From the NCBI GenBank assembly GCA_025084515.1, contig JAJAGP010000083.1, forward strand, positions 333,665 through 397,664: 64,000 nucleotides of DNA, given 5' to 3'. The notes beneath the pieces were generated by a model. The model saw nothing but the letters and a program-made list of their open reading frames with translations, had not been told where the DNA came from and did not search any database. The DNA comes from Ancistrus triradiatus. Lineage: Eukaryota; Chordata; Actinopteri; Siluriformes; Loricariidae. How positions within the stretch are numbered: position 1 is the first letter of the stretch; each line of letters begins with the position of its first letter. Made by a program: the position numbers and the translations under genes. This document shows, one piece after another, positions 41,213-52,375 of the stretch.

Positions 41213-41545
41213 GGGCGGTGGTGGTACAGTGGTTAGCACTGTTGCCTCACAGCTCCCGATTCGATCCTGACCCGGGCTCTGCCTGTGTGGAGTCTCCTCG
41301 TGTTCGCATGGGTTTTCTCCGGGTGCTCCTCCTCTCACATTCCAAAGACGTGTGTTAGGTTAATTGGTCTTTCCAAAGTGCCTCTTAGAGTGTGAATGTG
41401 TGTGAGTGTGTGAGTCAAGATGCCCTACGATAGATTGGTGCCCTGTCTGGGGTTGTTCCTGTCTTGCTACCTGTGTTGCCAGTTGAGCACCGGCTCTCCC
41501 GTGACCTTGACTAGGATAAGCGGATAAGAAAATGCATGAATGAAT
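41213..41545 (+). repeat. Dispersed repeat, 'GGCACGGTGGC' type, near full length
   Basis: The most complete copy: head 'tacagtggttagcactgttg', B-box-like 'gattcgatcctgac', 'ctccgggtgctcctcctctc', 'ggttaattggtctttccaaa', 'tgggtgccctgtctgg'-like middle and tail 'gaccttgactaggataagcg'. Confidence 0.82.
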
Positions 41546-42544
41546 AATAAAATGTCCATGAGAATGAAAACAGCCAAAATGAGTATTTGATTGATGACCT
41601 TGATGCTGCCTTTAAATATTTTGATTTATGAAAAATAAACTTTCAAAATACACAAGCCTGTTACACTCATTTAAGATTATCTTGATTTGAGATGGACCGC
41701 AGGGACCCAGGTTTGAGTCTCGATGGTGCCTTCTGGCCAGATTGGGCCTCACATGATCTTCTCATGACACTGCAACAGAAACTTCTACTGAATGAACTGG
41801 CATCCCATCTAGGGTACTATTATGCCTGCATGCTATGCACAATCCTGATTACTCAATGCAGGGTTAAGACGTGAAAGAAAATATACTGCAACACTGAGAT
41901 TGCAACAAGAATAAGGAAAAGTGATGGAATTATGGAAATCACAGCATCGATAGACATGTTAATGATATGCAAACGATAAAAATGGCAACAACATATTCAA
42001 AACATTTCAATCTAATGGAGGCATTGCACACTCATCCCACACCACTTAATCTGATTGTTGAGGTTTCATGTGGCTAAAAACGTTGCTTTCAATCAGGCTT
42101 TTATGCCACAGATTGGAGCTAGGTGCTTGAAAATCAGGTCATTTGCTGATCTTGGCGACACCTGCAACTTCCTCAATTTACATATTATTTTTTTCTTGTT
42201 GCTGCAAACAGTGTTGAGAAGTGTAAATAAAATAAATATCGCAATTAGCCGTTTTCAGTTTTTTTTAAACATGCAAATGACGTGCCTCCTCATTAATGAT
42301 TTTATCAATATAATTAAATAACTGTGATGTCGTATTGTATTCATTATTCTGAATCAAGGCAATTAAACAATTGGCTATATTTAATCATGTTTTGATTATC
42401 ATGTAACAAATATTTCAAGTTAAAATAACAGTTTTGTTAGTTGTAGACGACAAGGTCTGTTTTTGACACAGGGTAATATACATATACATACTTTTGCTAG
42501 AATATTGTGAAGTAGCCTTTTTATATACATATGTCATTTTTTCA
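41546..42544. other. No gene; possible SINE-like fragment
   Basis: 'agggacccaggtttgagtct' at 41701-41720 looks like a tRNA-like B box with related downstream sequence. Otherwise AT-rich and unassigned. Confidence 0.35.
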
Positions 42545-42826
42545 TGTCTCACCCTTACTTTTCCTGGTTGGGACTGTGGGACACCAGCACCTATCCCCAG
42601 AAAACACAAGACATGGGTGTAAGTGTACCCTGGATGGGACACCAGTCCATCACAGAGATGGGTAGGCGTCACTTTTGCAGCAGGGGGATGATCCCCTGAC
42701 TGTCCTCGCTTTCCTCAGACACAGCCAGTGTTGTCTGGATGTGCTGCCAGACCTAGTTGGAAGGCACCCCGCCTCGAACCCAGGTCTCTGAGGAAGTGGA
42801 TTGCTGCACCATCCAAGTGGCATAAA
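42545..42826 (-). repeat. Second dispersed repeat with B-box-like head
   Basis: On the minus strand the head reads 'gccacttggatggtgcagca', then 'gacctgggttcgaggcgggg', 'tggcagcacatccagacaac', and a 3' part 'gtgatggactggtgtcccat' and 'ccagggtacac'. It is tRNA-like in arrangement but distinct from the main SINE. Confidence 0.55.
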
Positions 42827-43840
42827 GTCTATTATGTGCTATTAAATTACACCCTATTGTTAAGAGTGCCATGAAGTCAAAGCACTAATGATTAAAATCC
42901 CAGTTAATAGACCATTTAAGGATTAAACATTGACTTTCTGTCAAGAAATTTGTTTAGAAAGTAATCACGAATCAGGGCTAATGGTGTATGACTAACACAC
43001 TTCTAACAACAAATGTTTAGCATCAGATTATATCATGGCTCTGTTAGGAACCTTTTGCATGTGGTGTTACACTGGAGAATATTCCCCATGCTTTATGCAA
43101 AGCTCCCTTCGTCGTGTTGTGGAAACAGATGCAAAGCAGTGTGGCCAGATTCTTTTCTTAGTTCAGTATCATCTTTTCTATACTGAATTCACTTCCTTTT
43201 TCTGCCTTACTTGTTCTTAACTTGACTTCATATTTTTTGGGTCTCAGAAAGGTTTAGCAATGAAGACTTTCTAAGTATATAAAAATAAAGCACTATTTAT
43301 ATACTACAAATCATCCTAATATTCAAGTTATTACAGAATGAAACTGTTTTCCAGTCTGAATAAGAGAGGACACTATTAAAGCATTTTTGTGGCTTGTCCA
43401 TTCGTAGTTCTAGGCTAGTTGCACACAGTTTCATGTTTGCTTCAACTTTCTACGACTGTAAAGTTTCCAAATCTGTAACTGGTGTTTTAAATGACCATGG
43501 TTTCATTATAAATGCAAGTTGTTTGTAGCTGTCAGGGTGAACTCTTACAGAAGTACATGATGTCTCATTTACAAGTGAAACTCACTGTTGCTTACAATTA
43601 GAAAAATAAAACCCACAGCTTGGCAGGTTGGATGTTTACAAAGAATAATATATAAAATGTCTTATTTTTTTAATTTAAAGACAGGGGTAGCTGGTTTATT
43701 AAAATATGAGTGTGAGTTATGGTTAATTTAACAGGTGCCAGATAATAAAATTTGATTTAAACATGCTATTGAGTTATTAAAGTAATAAAAGCTTACTCTA
43801 TAAGCTTATATTGCCCACTTATGCTTGTGGTTATTCTATT
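42827..43840. other. No gene recognised
   Basis: Unassigned AT-rich sequence. Short frames such as 43035-43220 show no family features. Confidence 0.4.
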
Positions 43841-43841
43841 A

Positions 43842-44048
43842 CATTTACATTTACATTTACAGCATTTAGCAGACGCCCTTATCCAGGGCGACTTACAATT
43901 GGTACAGTCTTACAATCCAAGCAATTGTGGGTTAAGGGTCTTGCTCAAGGACCCAACAGTGGCAGCTTGGCAGAGGTGGGATTTGAACCCTGGACCTTCT
44001 GGTCCAGAGTCTAGTACCTTAACCACTAGGCTACCAAAGTTTTGTTCC
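43842..44048 (-). mobile_element. SINE copy with target-site duplication ATTCTATTA
   Basis: Reverse full-length copy. ATTCTATTA at 43833-43841 recurs at 44049-44057. The body runs from 'cagcatttagcagacgccct' to 'ccttaaccactaggctacca'. Confidence 0.92.
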
Positions 44049-44057
44049 ATTCTATTA

Positions 44058-45580
44058 TAGGGTGCCAGTAGGACTTGGGGGGGGCTTCTAAATCCCACAT
44101 TCATGAATATTCATAGAGCCTGGTAATGATGGAAGATCTGTAGAACTGTTTCTTCACTTTTTTAGAGAATTTTTGAATGTTTAAAATTAAATGACCTGTT
44201 CAGGGGTATTAGTTTCCCAATAGCCCATCAGCAGACTGTGTAATATGTCTACTTTGATTGTTTACCTGAATATATGGCATGGCCCTATTAACTGGACTCT
44301 TACCTGATGGATTATTGTATAGGGCTGGCTAGTGGCTGCAAGGTCACATGAGACCTCTTCAGACAGCAGCCTATTATACAGTTCATTTTTGCTCCTTGCT
44401 GGGCAGTGGGGGATTGGACAACTTCACTTTGCTGCAAAACAAAAAAGAATTATGGTTGCAGTAGAATTTTATGTTCTGTATTTTGCTTGTTCTGTATGTG
44501 ATGTATTTTGCTTTTTTTCATACAGCCCACATTTTTATTCCCAGGTATTTTCTACATGCAGACACCTTAGACTTGTGCCTGTTCATTTTATGGTTTTATT
44601 CAGTATGAACAAAGATTAATACCTGAAATGGTTTATGGACCAATTTGGTCAGTAACTTTAATGACTAATTTAATAAAGAGTTGCTATGTTCACCCAACTC
44701 CCAGATGTGGGAGTAACTGGTGTCCCTGTAACATGTAAACATGTTTCTTACAAGTACAAGTTAGTATGAACTTTTAGATTCAAGTATTCTATGATATTAG
44801 TAATCTAGAGTATTTGGGTTTCATGAGAAGAGCTTAAATGTGTGATAGGTATTTTGCACAATACTGAAATCCTGATTGTCACTAAAGAAAAACAGCATTT
44901 TCAATCATATTGTACATTTTAAGCCTTTAATACTGTAAAAGAATATTTAAGGATAGGCCAAACCACATCTGGAGTCTTAAGAGATTCAGAGAAGAATGGA
45001 CCAATGCATTGAAAACAAAATGCAGAGAGGGAAGATGGATTTTTATTGGATTTCTGTCTTCTGGAGGGCATTCAAAACAACAGAAAAAGCAGAGTTTGAA
45101 AACCCCATTTCACACTGCCATTTAGGTGAGTAAGAATGTCAATGAATATGAATTGTTTGGAGTTGCCAAACTCTAGCTGCCCCTATTTAGATCTCCAGCA
45201 GCAAACAAATGTGCACATGGGTGATGAATTATTTTATCATCAGCTTTCAGGTCAAGGTCTGGACTCAGACGTAGCCATTTCACAACAACATACATACAAA
45301 TCTCTGTTCCCCACCACATATACGACACCTACACCAAGGGAGGAGGGTCCATCCAACTGGTCTCCCCTGACCATGTCATTTCACCAGATGCTGTTGGGAG
45401 AATAAGTCTGCATGGAAGGACACGTTATGCTTCCAAGGTTCAAATACCAAGTCTCATTCTGGAGACACTGATAAGACTTGAACATGGGACTCAACGGTGG
45501 TGAGCTAGTTGTTTACAATAAACTATTCTTTGTTGATGTACTCCTGTTTTAGGACATTATCTTGCAACATCCAGTTTTAG
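44058..45580. other. No gene recognised
   Basis: No coding exon supported. The frames at 44332-44619 and 45136-45405 have no family resemblance, no splice context that I could join, and no partner exons. Confidence 0.4.
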
Positions 45581-45581
45581 T

Positions 45582-45885
45582 TACAAGCTCAAATCAGAAA
45601 AAAAGTTGAGACAGTATAACAGCTGATGACAGCAACAAAACTTTAAATGTAAAATGTATTTGCAGGAAGAATGGAACAAAATAATACCTGAAACACTTCA
45701 TCCTTGGTGCCAGAACATCTTTTAAGTGGTTTAAGAAGGAATGGCAACATTACAAAGTGGTAAATGCTTTACCATCCCAACTTTTTTTGGAAGGTTTTTC
45801 AGGCCTGAAATGCAGGAACGGATGTTTATTAACAAATGAAATGACGTTGATCAGAAAAAACATGAAATATATTGCAGTCTGGTGA
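45582..45885 (+). mobile_element. Deletion derivative of the 'GTTGGGACAG' TIR family
   Basis: Left terminus 'tacaagctcaaatcagaaaa' with 'aaagttgagacagtat' is followed directly by the 3' part of the element as seen at 61.74-61.93 kb: 'gcattacaaagtgg'-type 'acattacaaagtggtaaatg', 'ctgaaatgcaggaacggatg', 'aacaaatgaaatgacgttga'. The right terminus is missing where the Tc1 element at 45890 begins. Confidence 0.75.
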
Positions 45886-45889
45886 CTGA

Positions 45890-46646
45890 ACAGTCCACTC
45901 CAGAACCTTGATATGCTTCTTACAGAGCCACTCCTTAGTTGCCCTGGCTGTGCGTTTCAGGTCATTGTCATGCTGGAAGACCCAGCCACGACCCATCTTC
46001 AATGCTCTTACTGAGGAAAGGAGGTTGTTGGCCAAAATCTCGTGATACATGTGCCCCATCCATCCTCCCTTCGTCCTGTCCCCTTTGCAGAAAAGCACCC
46101 CCAAAGTATGATGTTTCCACCCCCAAGCTTCTTGGGGTTGTACTCATCCTTCCTCTTTCTCCAAGCACGACGAGTGGAGTTGATACCAAAAAGCTCTATT
46201 TTGGTCTCATCTTCACCTTCTGGATCATCCAGATGGTCATTGGCGAACTTAAAACAGGCCTGGACATGTGCTGGCATGAGCAGGGGGACCTTGCGTGCCT
46301 TGCAGGATTTTAATCCATGACGACGTAGTGTGTTACTAGCGGTAATATTTGAGACTGTGGTCCCAGCTCTCTTCAGGTCATTGACCACGTCCTCCCATGT
46401 AGTTCTGTGGTGATTCCTGACCTTTCTCAGAATCATCCTTACCCCATGAGGTGAGATCTTGCATGGAGCCCCAGACTGAGAAAGACTAACAGTCATTTTG
46501 TGTTTCTTCCATTTTCTAATAATTGCAGCAACAGTTGTTGCCTTCTCACCAAGCTGCTTGCCAATCGTCCTGTAGCCCATCCCAGCCTTGTGCAGGTCTA
46601 CAATTTTGTCCCTGTTGTCCTTAGACAGCTCTTTGGTCTTGGCCAT
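45890..46646 (-). pseudogene. Tc1-like transposase pseudogene, 3' truncated
   Basis: Minus-strand DDE transposase starting MAKTKELSKDNRDKIVDLHK, with the helix-turn-helix RTIGKQLGEKATTVAAIIRK, an AT-hook-like or linker SGAPCKISPHGVRMI, and DETKIELFG carrying the first catalytic Asp. A frameshift follows near 46060-46100, and the second segment continues in another frame (GRGWVFQHDNDLKRTARATK). The third catalytic region is cut off (WTVQSPDCN). An upstream leader with 'tacctgtataaaacacacct'-type sequence runs on to a T-rich junction near 46890-46911. Confidence 0.88.
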
Positions 46647-46911
46647 GGTGGAGAGGTTGGAGTGTGATTGATTGAGTGTGTGGACAGGTGTGTTTTATAC
46701 AGGTAACCAGTTCAAACAGGTGCAATTAATACAGGTAATGAGTGTGGAATAGGAGGACTTCTTAAAGAAAAACTGACAGGTCTGTGAGAGCCAGAATTCT
46801 TGCTGGTTGTTAAGTGATGAAATACTTATTTCATGCAATAAAATGCAAATTAATTACTTAAAAATCATAAAATGTGATTATCTGGATTATCTTTTTTTTT
46901 TTTTTTTTTTT

Positions 46912-48215
46912 TAGCAATTTTTTGCTTTTCAACCATGCTTCAACAGAATTATTTAAAAAAATAAACTCATGAAACAGGCCTGGACAGAAAAGATGGTACC
47001 CTTAACTTAATATTTTGTTGCACAACCTTTTGAGGCAATCACAGCAATCAAACGATTCCTGTATCTGTCAGTGAGACTTCTGCACCTCTCAGCAGGTATA
47101 GTGGCCCACTCCTCATGAGCAAACTGCTCCAGTTGTCTCTGGTTTGAAGGGTGCCTTTTCCAGACGGCATGTTTCAGTTTCTTCCAAAGATGCTCAATAG
47201 GATTTAGGTCAGGGCTCATAGAAGGCCACTTCATAATAGTCCAGTGTTTTCCTCTTAGCCATTCTTGGGTGTTGTTAGATGTGTGTTTTGGGTCATTATC
47301 CTGTTGCAAGACCCATGACCTGCGACTGAGACCAAGCTTTCTGACACTGGGCAGCACATTGCTCTCTAGAATTCCTTGATAGTCTTGAGACTTCATTGTA
47401 CCCTGCACAGATTCAAGACACCCTGAGCCAGATGCAGCAAAGAAGCCCCAGAACATAACAGAGCCTCCTCCATGTTTGACAGTAGGGACAGTGTTCTTTT
47501 CTAGATATGCTTCATTTTTCCGTTTGTGAACATAGAGCTGATGTGCCTTGCCAAAAAGTTCCATTTTTGTCTCATCTGTCCATAGGACATTCTCCCAGAA
47601 GCTTTGTGGCTTGTCAACATGCAGTTTGGCAAGTTCCAGACTGGCTTTTTTATGTTTTGTTTTCAACAATGGTGTCCTCCTTGGTCGTCTCCCATTAAGT
47701 CCACTTTGGCTCAAACATCGACGGTTGGTGCGATCTGACACTGATGTTCCTTGAGCTTGAAGTTCACCTTTAATCTCTTTAGAAGTTTTTCTTGGCTCTT
47801 TTGTTACCATTCGTATTATCCGTCTCTTTCATTTGTCATCAATTTTCCTCCTGCGTCCACGTCCAGGGAGGTTGGCTACAGTCCCATGGGTCTTAGACTT
47901 CTGAATAATATATGCAACTGTATTCACAGGAACATCAAGCTGCTTGGAGATGGTCTTATAACCTTTACCTTTAACATGCTTGTCTATAATTTTCTTTCTA
48001 ATGTCCTGAGACAACTCTTTCCTTTGCTTCCTCTGGTCCATGTTGAGTGTGGTACACACCTTGTCACCAAACAGCACAGTGACTACCTGAAGCTCTATAT
48101 ATATGCCCACTGACTGATTACAAGATTGTAGACACCTGTCATGCTAATTAGTGAACACACCTTGATTTAACATGTCCCTTTGGTCACATTTTTCAGGGGT
48201 ACCATCATTTCTGTA
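46912..48215 (-). mobile_element. Tc1-like transposon with nearly intact transposase
   Basis: The 3' side has 'caggcctggacagaaaagat' and 'ggtaccctt' at 46976-47004 and the 5' side has 'caggggtaccatcatttctg' at 48194-48213, which are inverted relatives of each other. The 3' terminal region extends to about 46912 and abuts the previous element at a T-run. The outermost 5' end dissolves into a TA/GTAC-rich stretch at 48213-48260. Confidence 0.85.
47007..48041 (-). pseudogene. Tc1-like transposase, single in-frame stop
   Basis: Frame from MDQRKQRKELSQDIRKKIID to the C-terminus IAVIASKGCATKY, 344 codons plus stop, the usual Tc1 transposase size. Present in order: helix-turn-helix YKTISKQLDVPVNTVAYIIQ; GRGRRRKIDDK; then one TGA at 47829-47831; then the second DNA-binding half (TKEPRKTSKEIKGELQAQG); first catalytic Asp in WTDETKMELFG; second in QQDNDPKHTSNNTQEW; third acidic residue in SPDLNPIEHLWKKLK. 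No frameshift was found; the two halves share one frame. It is the best preserved transposase here, inactive only by that stop as far as I can see. Confidence 0.93.
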
Positions 48216-49964
48216 TATATACTGTATGTACAGTATGTACAGTATATATATAATATGCTATAACACAACGAACTGCTGCATCATTCATAAAGTGTTGCTT
48301 TATTATCCCTCTACAGAACATTGCACATAAATACTACATATAATATACTGCTCACTCTCTACGCAATATGCCTGCACTTGGCATATCATGTTGTTCAGCA
48401 TAATTTCTCCAGGGCAGGTGGCTCAGCATTTTTTTTTTTTCTATTCTCAACAGCCAAGGATCTTAAAGCGCTGCCAATCTCACATGGCAAAATGCCAAAG
48501 CAAAACACTTCCCACAAAAATATGTTCCAAAATGGATCCCACCCTAATGATGTTTTACAGTAATAAAAGCAACCCTTTACAAATAATTTCAGCTTGAATA
48601 AAAAAGTCTACTCAAAGAGCAAGAGGCAAACTGACCCACAGACAGAATGTGAAGAAAAGCCAGGCATTTTTAAAGACACAGAGTGTGAACATTTAGGCCA
48701 GGAGAAGAGCGAAATATCACATGCTTCTGGCATCACAGAGGTAAGAGCGCAGTGCCTTGGCCTTAAATACGACGTTTTGAGAAAACCAGACTCCTGTCTT
48801 GTTACATCAAGTAGGTAATGTCTGTGTGTGGGCTTGGATTGGGGTTGTGTTTGTGCTAGAACTCCAGTTTGAAAAATCTGAGTCTTGTATATCGTGCTGG
48901 GTTGCTTTTGATGCTCCCATAGTGAACTGCTGTGTGTGCTAATGTTAATACCTGAACACTGCATGTCGGCTCTCTGTGGGGAATGACTGTCAGACTGACA
49001 CTGACAGAATGAGGACTGGACTGGCAGCTGTGATTGGGTTTCCTCAGAGGGGCTTGATTATGCTGTCTTACTTATGAAATCCTGCTATCTGTATACAACC
49101 TCACAATATGTTATTTGGGGGTTGGGGAGAGGGGTGTTATGCTGGTGCAGTGGTTAGAAAGAGATTTTTGTAACGGGCACAAAAGTGAAAATGGACACAT
49201 TACTTACAACCCAGCTGCAAGTTTGGGACCAGCTTGAAACTTTCTTTGAATATCTTCAGCTGACAGCTAGAATGCCAGACCTCTGAAAACCTGTTATGCT
49301 AATTCTTTAAAGTATCAAAAGTAATAATAGCTTATGACACTGTCATTGTATGGACTATGACTTTAAATGTATTTTAGTAAAAACAAAACTGATTGATAAA
49401 CTGCTGAATCCTTCTTGAAATTGCTTTTCTTCGGGTTATGCTGTAGGCCGACTGCAATCTTTTAAGAGTGTGGAAAGTTATTGCATTTTTATTCCCACCG
49501 CAATTGCTATGCATGAATTTTACATAAGGATGGACAGTTCTCTGTAGTTACTTCATGCTCTTCTAGAATTACTTAAGGTTGCATGTAGATCATTCAGACA
49601 TTCATACTGGCATATCCTAATGAACCAGAAAAGAAAAACCTCTTCTGGTAATGTCTGGTGTATAAAGCATCTTTAGTAGGTGCAGAGTTATCAATAAGAA
49701 TTAACGTAAAGATGAATATGAAAGATATGGTTAATTCATAGTATGCATATAAAAGCTACTTTTAGGTTAATTGGGGCTGTAAATATCAACTTTCTGCATG
49801 AGTGTCGCTGCTTGTAAAAGCTGCCTGCAGGCAAAGAGTGGCATGCCAGCACTTCTGGCTGCAGTATGCAGAATCAGTCCTGTCTTGGATAAGAAGAGGC
49901 AATTAGACTTTCACTGTAAGTTGCTGAAGCAGCTCAGTAGCATAGAAACGCAGATAAACCTGAG
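48216..49964. other. No gene; TA/GTAC-rich tract at start
   Basis: Bases 48213-48260 are a short TATA/GTACAG repeat. The remaining sequence is unassigned. Frames at 48594-48818 and 48608-48964 have no family features. Confidence 0.4.
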
Positions 49965-49970
49965 GATCCA

Positions 49971-50160
49971 TTTACATTTACAGCATTTAGCAGATGCCCT
50001 TATCCAGAGCGACTTACAATTGGTACAATCTTATAATCCAAGCAATTGTGGGTTAAGGGTCTTGCTCAAGGACCCAACAGTGGCAGCTTTGGCAGAGGTG
50101 GGATTTGAACCCTGGACCTTTTGGTCCATAGCTCTGTACCTTAACCGATTGGCTACCACA
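49971..50160 (-). mobile_element. SINE copy with target-site duplication GATCCA
   Basis: Reverse copy from 'tttacagcatttagcagatg' to 'cgattggctaccaca'. GATCCA at 49965-49970 recurs at 50161-50166. One extra T ('cagctttggcagag') distinguishes it from the other copies. Confidence 0.9.
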
Positions 50161-50261
50161 GATCCACAGATGTAAGAGCAGTAGGTAGATTATTTTTTGT
50201 TTAGTTAGTTTAATGTCACACTTCAGTATCAAAGGCCAACACTCAAGTTTATATTGCAACT

Positions 50262-50446
50262 ACAATTTAGTGTAATTAGTTAACCTAATGCATGTCTTTG
50301 GACTTTGGGAGGAAACCGGAATACCTAGAATAACCCATGCAGACACGGGGAGGACCCAGGTCGCTCCACTCTGAGATCAAACCCAGGACCTTTTTGCTGT
50401 GAGGTGACAGTATTACTAACAAACCCACCGTGCCGCCAGAAGTAGG
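50262..50446 (-). repeat. Dispersed repeat, 'GGCACGGTGGC' type, partial
   Basis: Reverse 5' portion: 'atgcatgtctttggactttg', 'gatcaaacccaggacctttt', ending 'acaaacccaccgtgccgcc'. Confidence 0.75.
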
Positions 50447-50751
50447 ATGAAATTTATGTTACAAATACTTTTGGTCAGGGAATGTTAGAAGTTGGTATCA
50501 TTGCTCACAAATGGAAGAGGTTTTTTTTTTATAGTGCAGGGTTCAGCTTAATATGCTTCCACTTGGAATGCTTTCACGGGCTTTGAATGGAACAATGTGA
50601 CCAGCTGTAAAACAAGCAAGTGTGAAAATGGTTATTTTAAACTATTGTAGCATTGGCAGCCCCCTAGCAGGTGTGAGGTGGTCATGGTATCCTCAGCGGC
50701 TCCCAGCATGCATTGTAGTTCTGGCAAGCCGGATTTAGTTTCCTGTATATT

Positions 50752-52375
50752 TCAAGTCAAGTCAAGTCAGATCTATTTATATAGCGCTTTTTACAATGGA
50801 GCATTGTCTCAAAGCAACTTTACAAGTTTAGATTATCTCCTAATAACTACGTTGAGCAAGCTTAGGGCGACAGTGGCAAGGAAAAAACTCCCTGAGTGTT
50901 ATAGGAAGAAACCTTGGGAGGACCAAGACTCAAAAAGGGACCCAACCTCCTTGGGCGGCGTAGATGATAAATCTAAGAGCGAAACTAAAGTCATGGAGTC
51001 AAAGTTCGAATAAAATGTGAAGTATGCACATCGGCATTAAGTGGCCCGGGTAGGTGGGGCTGGAGCTGATGACGGAAGCAGCTTGAGTGGAGCTACAGCG
51101 GATGAACATCATGTGTATGGCTGGAACTGCCGGAACACAGCTCGGAGAGAAAACAGAAAATGTAATTAGTTATTGGTTAAGAGCATAGTGTCTATTAACA
51201 ATCACTGATGCCATGTCAATCACTGATGCCAAGTGTAGCATGAGACCCCGGCAGCATTAGCTATAGCAGCATAGCTAGAAAGAGGAGAACTGGTAGGAAA
51301 CACAGCCAAGAGGGATCACATGAGACATTGGCAACCCCACGGGAGGCAGAAGACAGCAACCCAACGTCTCTGATCACCATAAGACTCTTTGACTATGAAC
51401 CCCCAGCTCTGCCCTTATTTCTAAGGCAGGATGCATGAGTCAAGATCACGAGGGACCGAAGCCCAGTTCAGCCAGACCTCCCACTCGACACTCCCGGCTA
51501 ACGGACAAGGCAGGCAGGCCAGACATTGACTCCAGACTCCGGCCCCAGTGACCCAAGCCATGCATCCTGGTCTAAATCTAGTCAACAGCCTGCATAAATA
51601 GGTATGTCTTTAGCCTAGAACTAAAACTTTGTAGAGTGTCTGAGTCTCGAACTAAAGTGGGAAGTTTATTCCATAGTTGGGGGGCCAGTATGAGAGCCTT
51701 TCCCCCCTGCTGTGACTTTTTTTAATTCTAGGAACTAAAAGAAAGTCCTGCACCCTGCGAACGAAGTAGACGATTTTGGATTGTAAAACTCTAAGAGGTC
51801 ACTCAGATAATGAGGGCCAGGCCATGTAGAGCTTTATAAGTATAAGAAGTATTTTGTAATCAATGCGGAATTTGACTGGTAACCAGTGCAGTGATGATAG
51901 AACAGGAGTGATATGATCAAATTTTCTAGTTCGAGTTAGCACTCGGGCAGCTGCATTCTGAACTAACTGAAGTTTATTTATAGATTTACTAGAGCATCCA
52001 GTAAGTAAGGCGTTACAGTAATCCAACCTTTGAGGTTATAAACGCATGAACAAGTTTTTTCTGCATCATTAAAAGAGAGGATATTTCTAAGTTTAGCTAT
52101 ATTACGTAATTGAAAGAAAGGCAATTCGAGTGATGCTGCTAATGTGCGCATCCAAGGAGAGATCTGAATCAAATGTGACCCCTAAGGTTTTTTTACAGAC
52201 GGACTGGGCAATACTGGACAGCCATCTAGATTTAGGATAGATGTAGCCAACCTGTCTCTCACAGCCTTGTGTCCCACTAATAGAACCTCAGTTTTATCTG
52301 AGTTAAGTAAGAGAAAATTAAATAACATCCAATCTTTTATTTCCTTTACACAGTCCTCAATTTCATAGCTCAAAT
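50752..52375 (-). mobile_element. L2-like LINE, 5'-truncated, 1.6 kb
   Basis: Minus-strand order: a reverse-transcriptase C-terminal region at 52373-51800 (CVKEIKDWMLFNFLLLNSDK then TEVLLVGHKAV; later AFFQLRNIAKLRNILSF-type sequence; MDYCNALLTGCSSKSINKLQ then LVQNAAARVLTRTRKFDHIT and PVLSSLHWLPVKFRIDYKIL), then a long 3' part that the copy at 10784 also has, then a tail of 'AGCGCTATATAAATAGATCT' with TGACTTGACTTGA at 50752-50780. Stops and shifts make the ORF dead. The clade call (L2/CR1 group) rests on these motifs and the tail style. Confidence 0.85.

Noticed and set aside
43811..44060. Recurring protein 'FSRRPYP..LTI.TVLQSKQLWVKGLAQGPNSG' in several places
   Set aside because: It is the translation of the antisense SINE, seen wherever the SINE lies in reverse orientation; not a protein family.
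48594..48964. Overlapping frames on both strands (74 and 118 codons)
   Set aside because: No motif, no splice context and no partner exon; rejected as chance.
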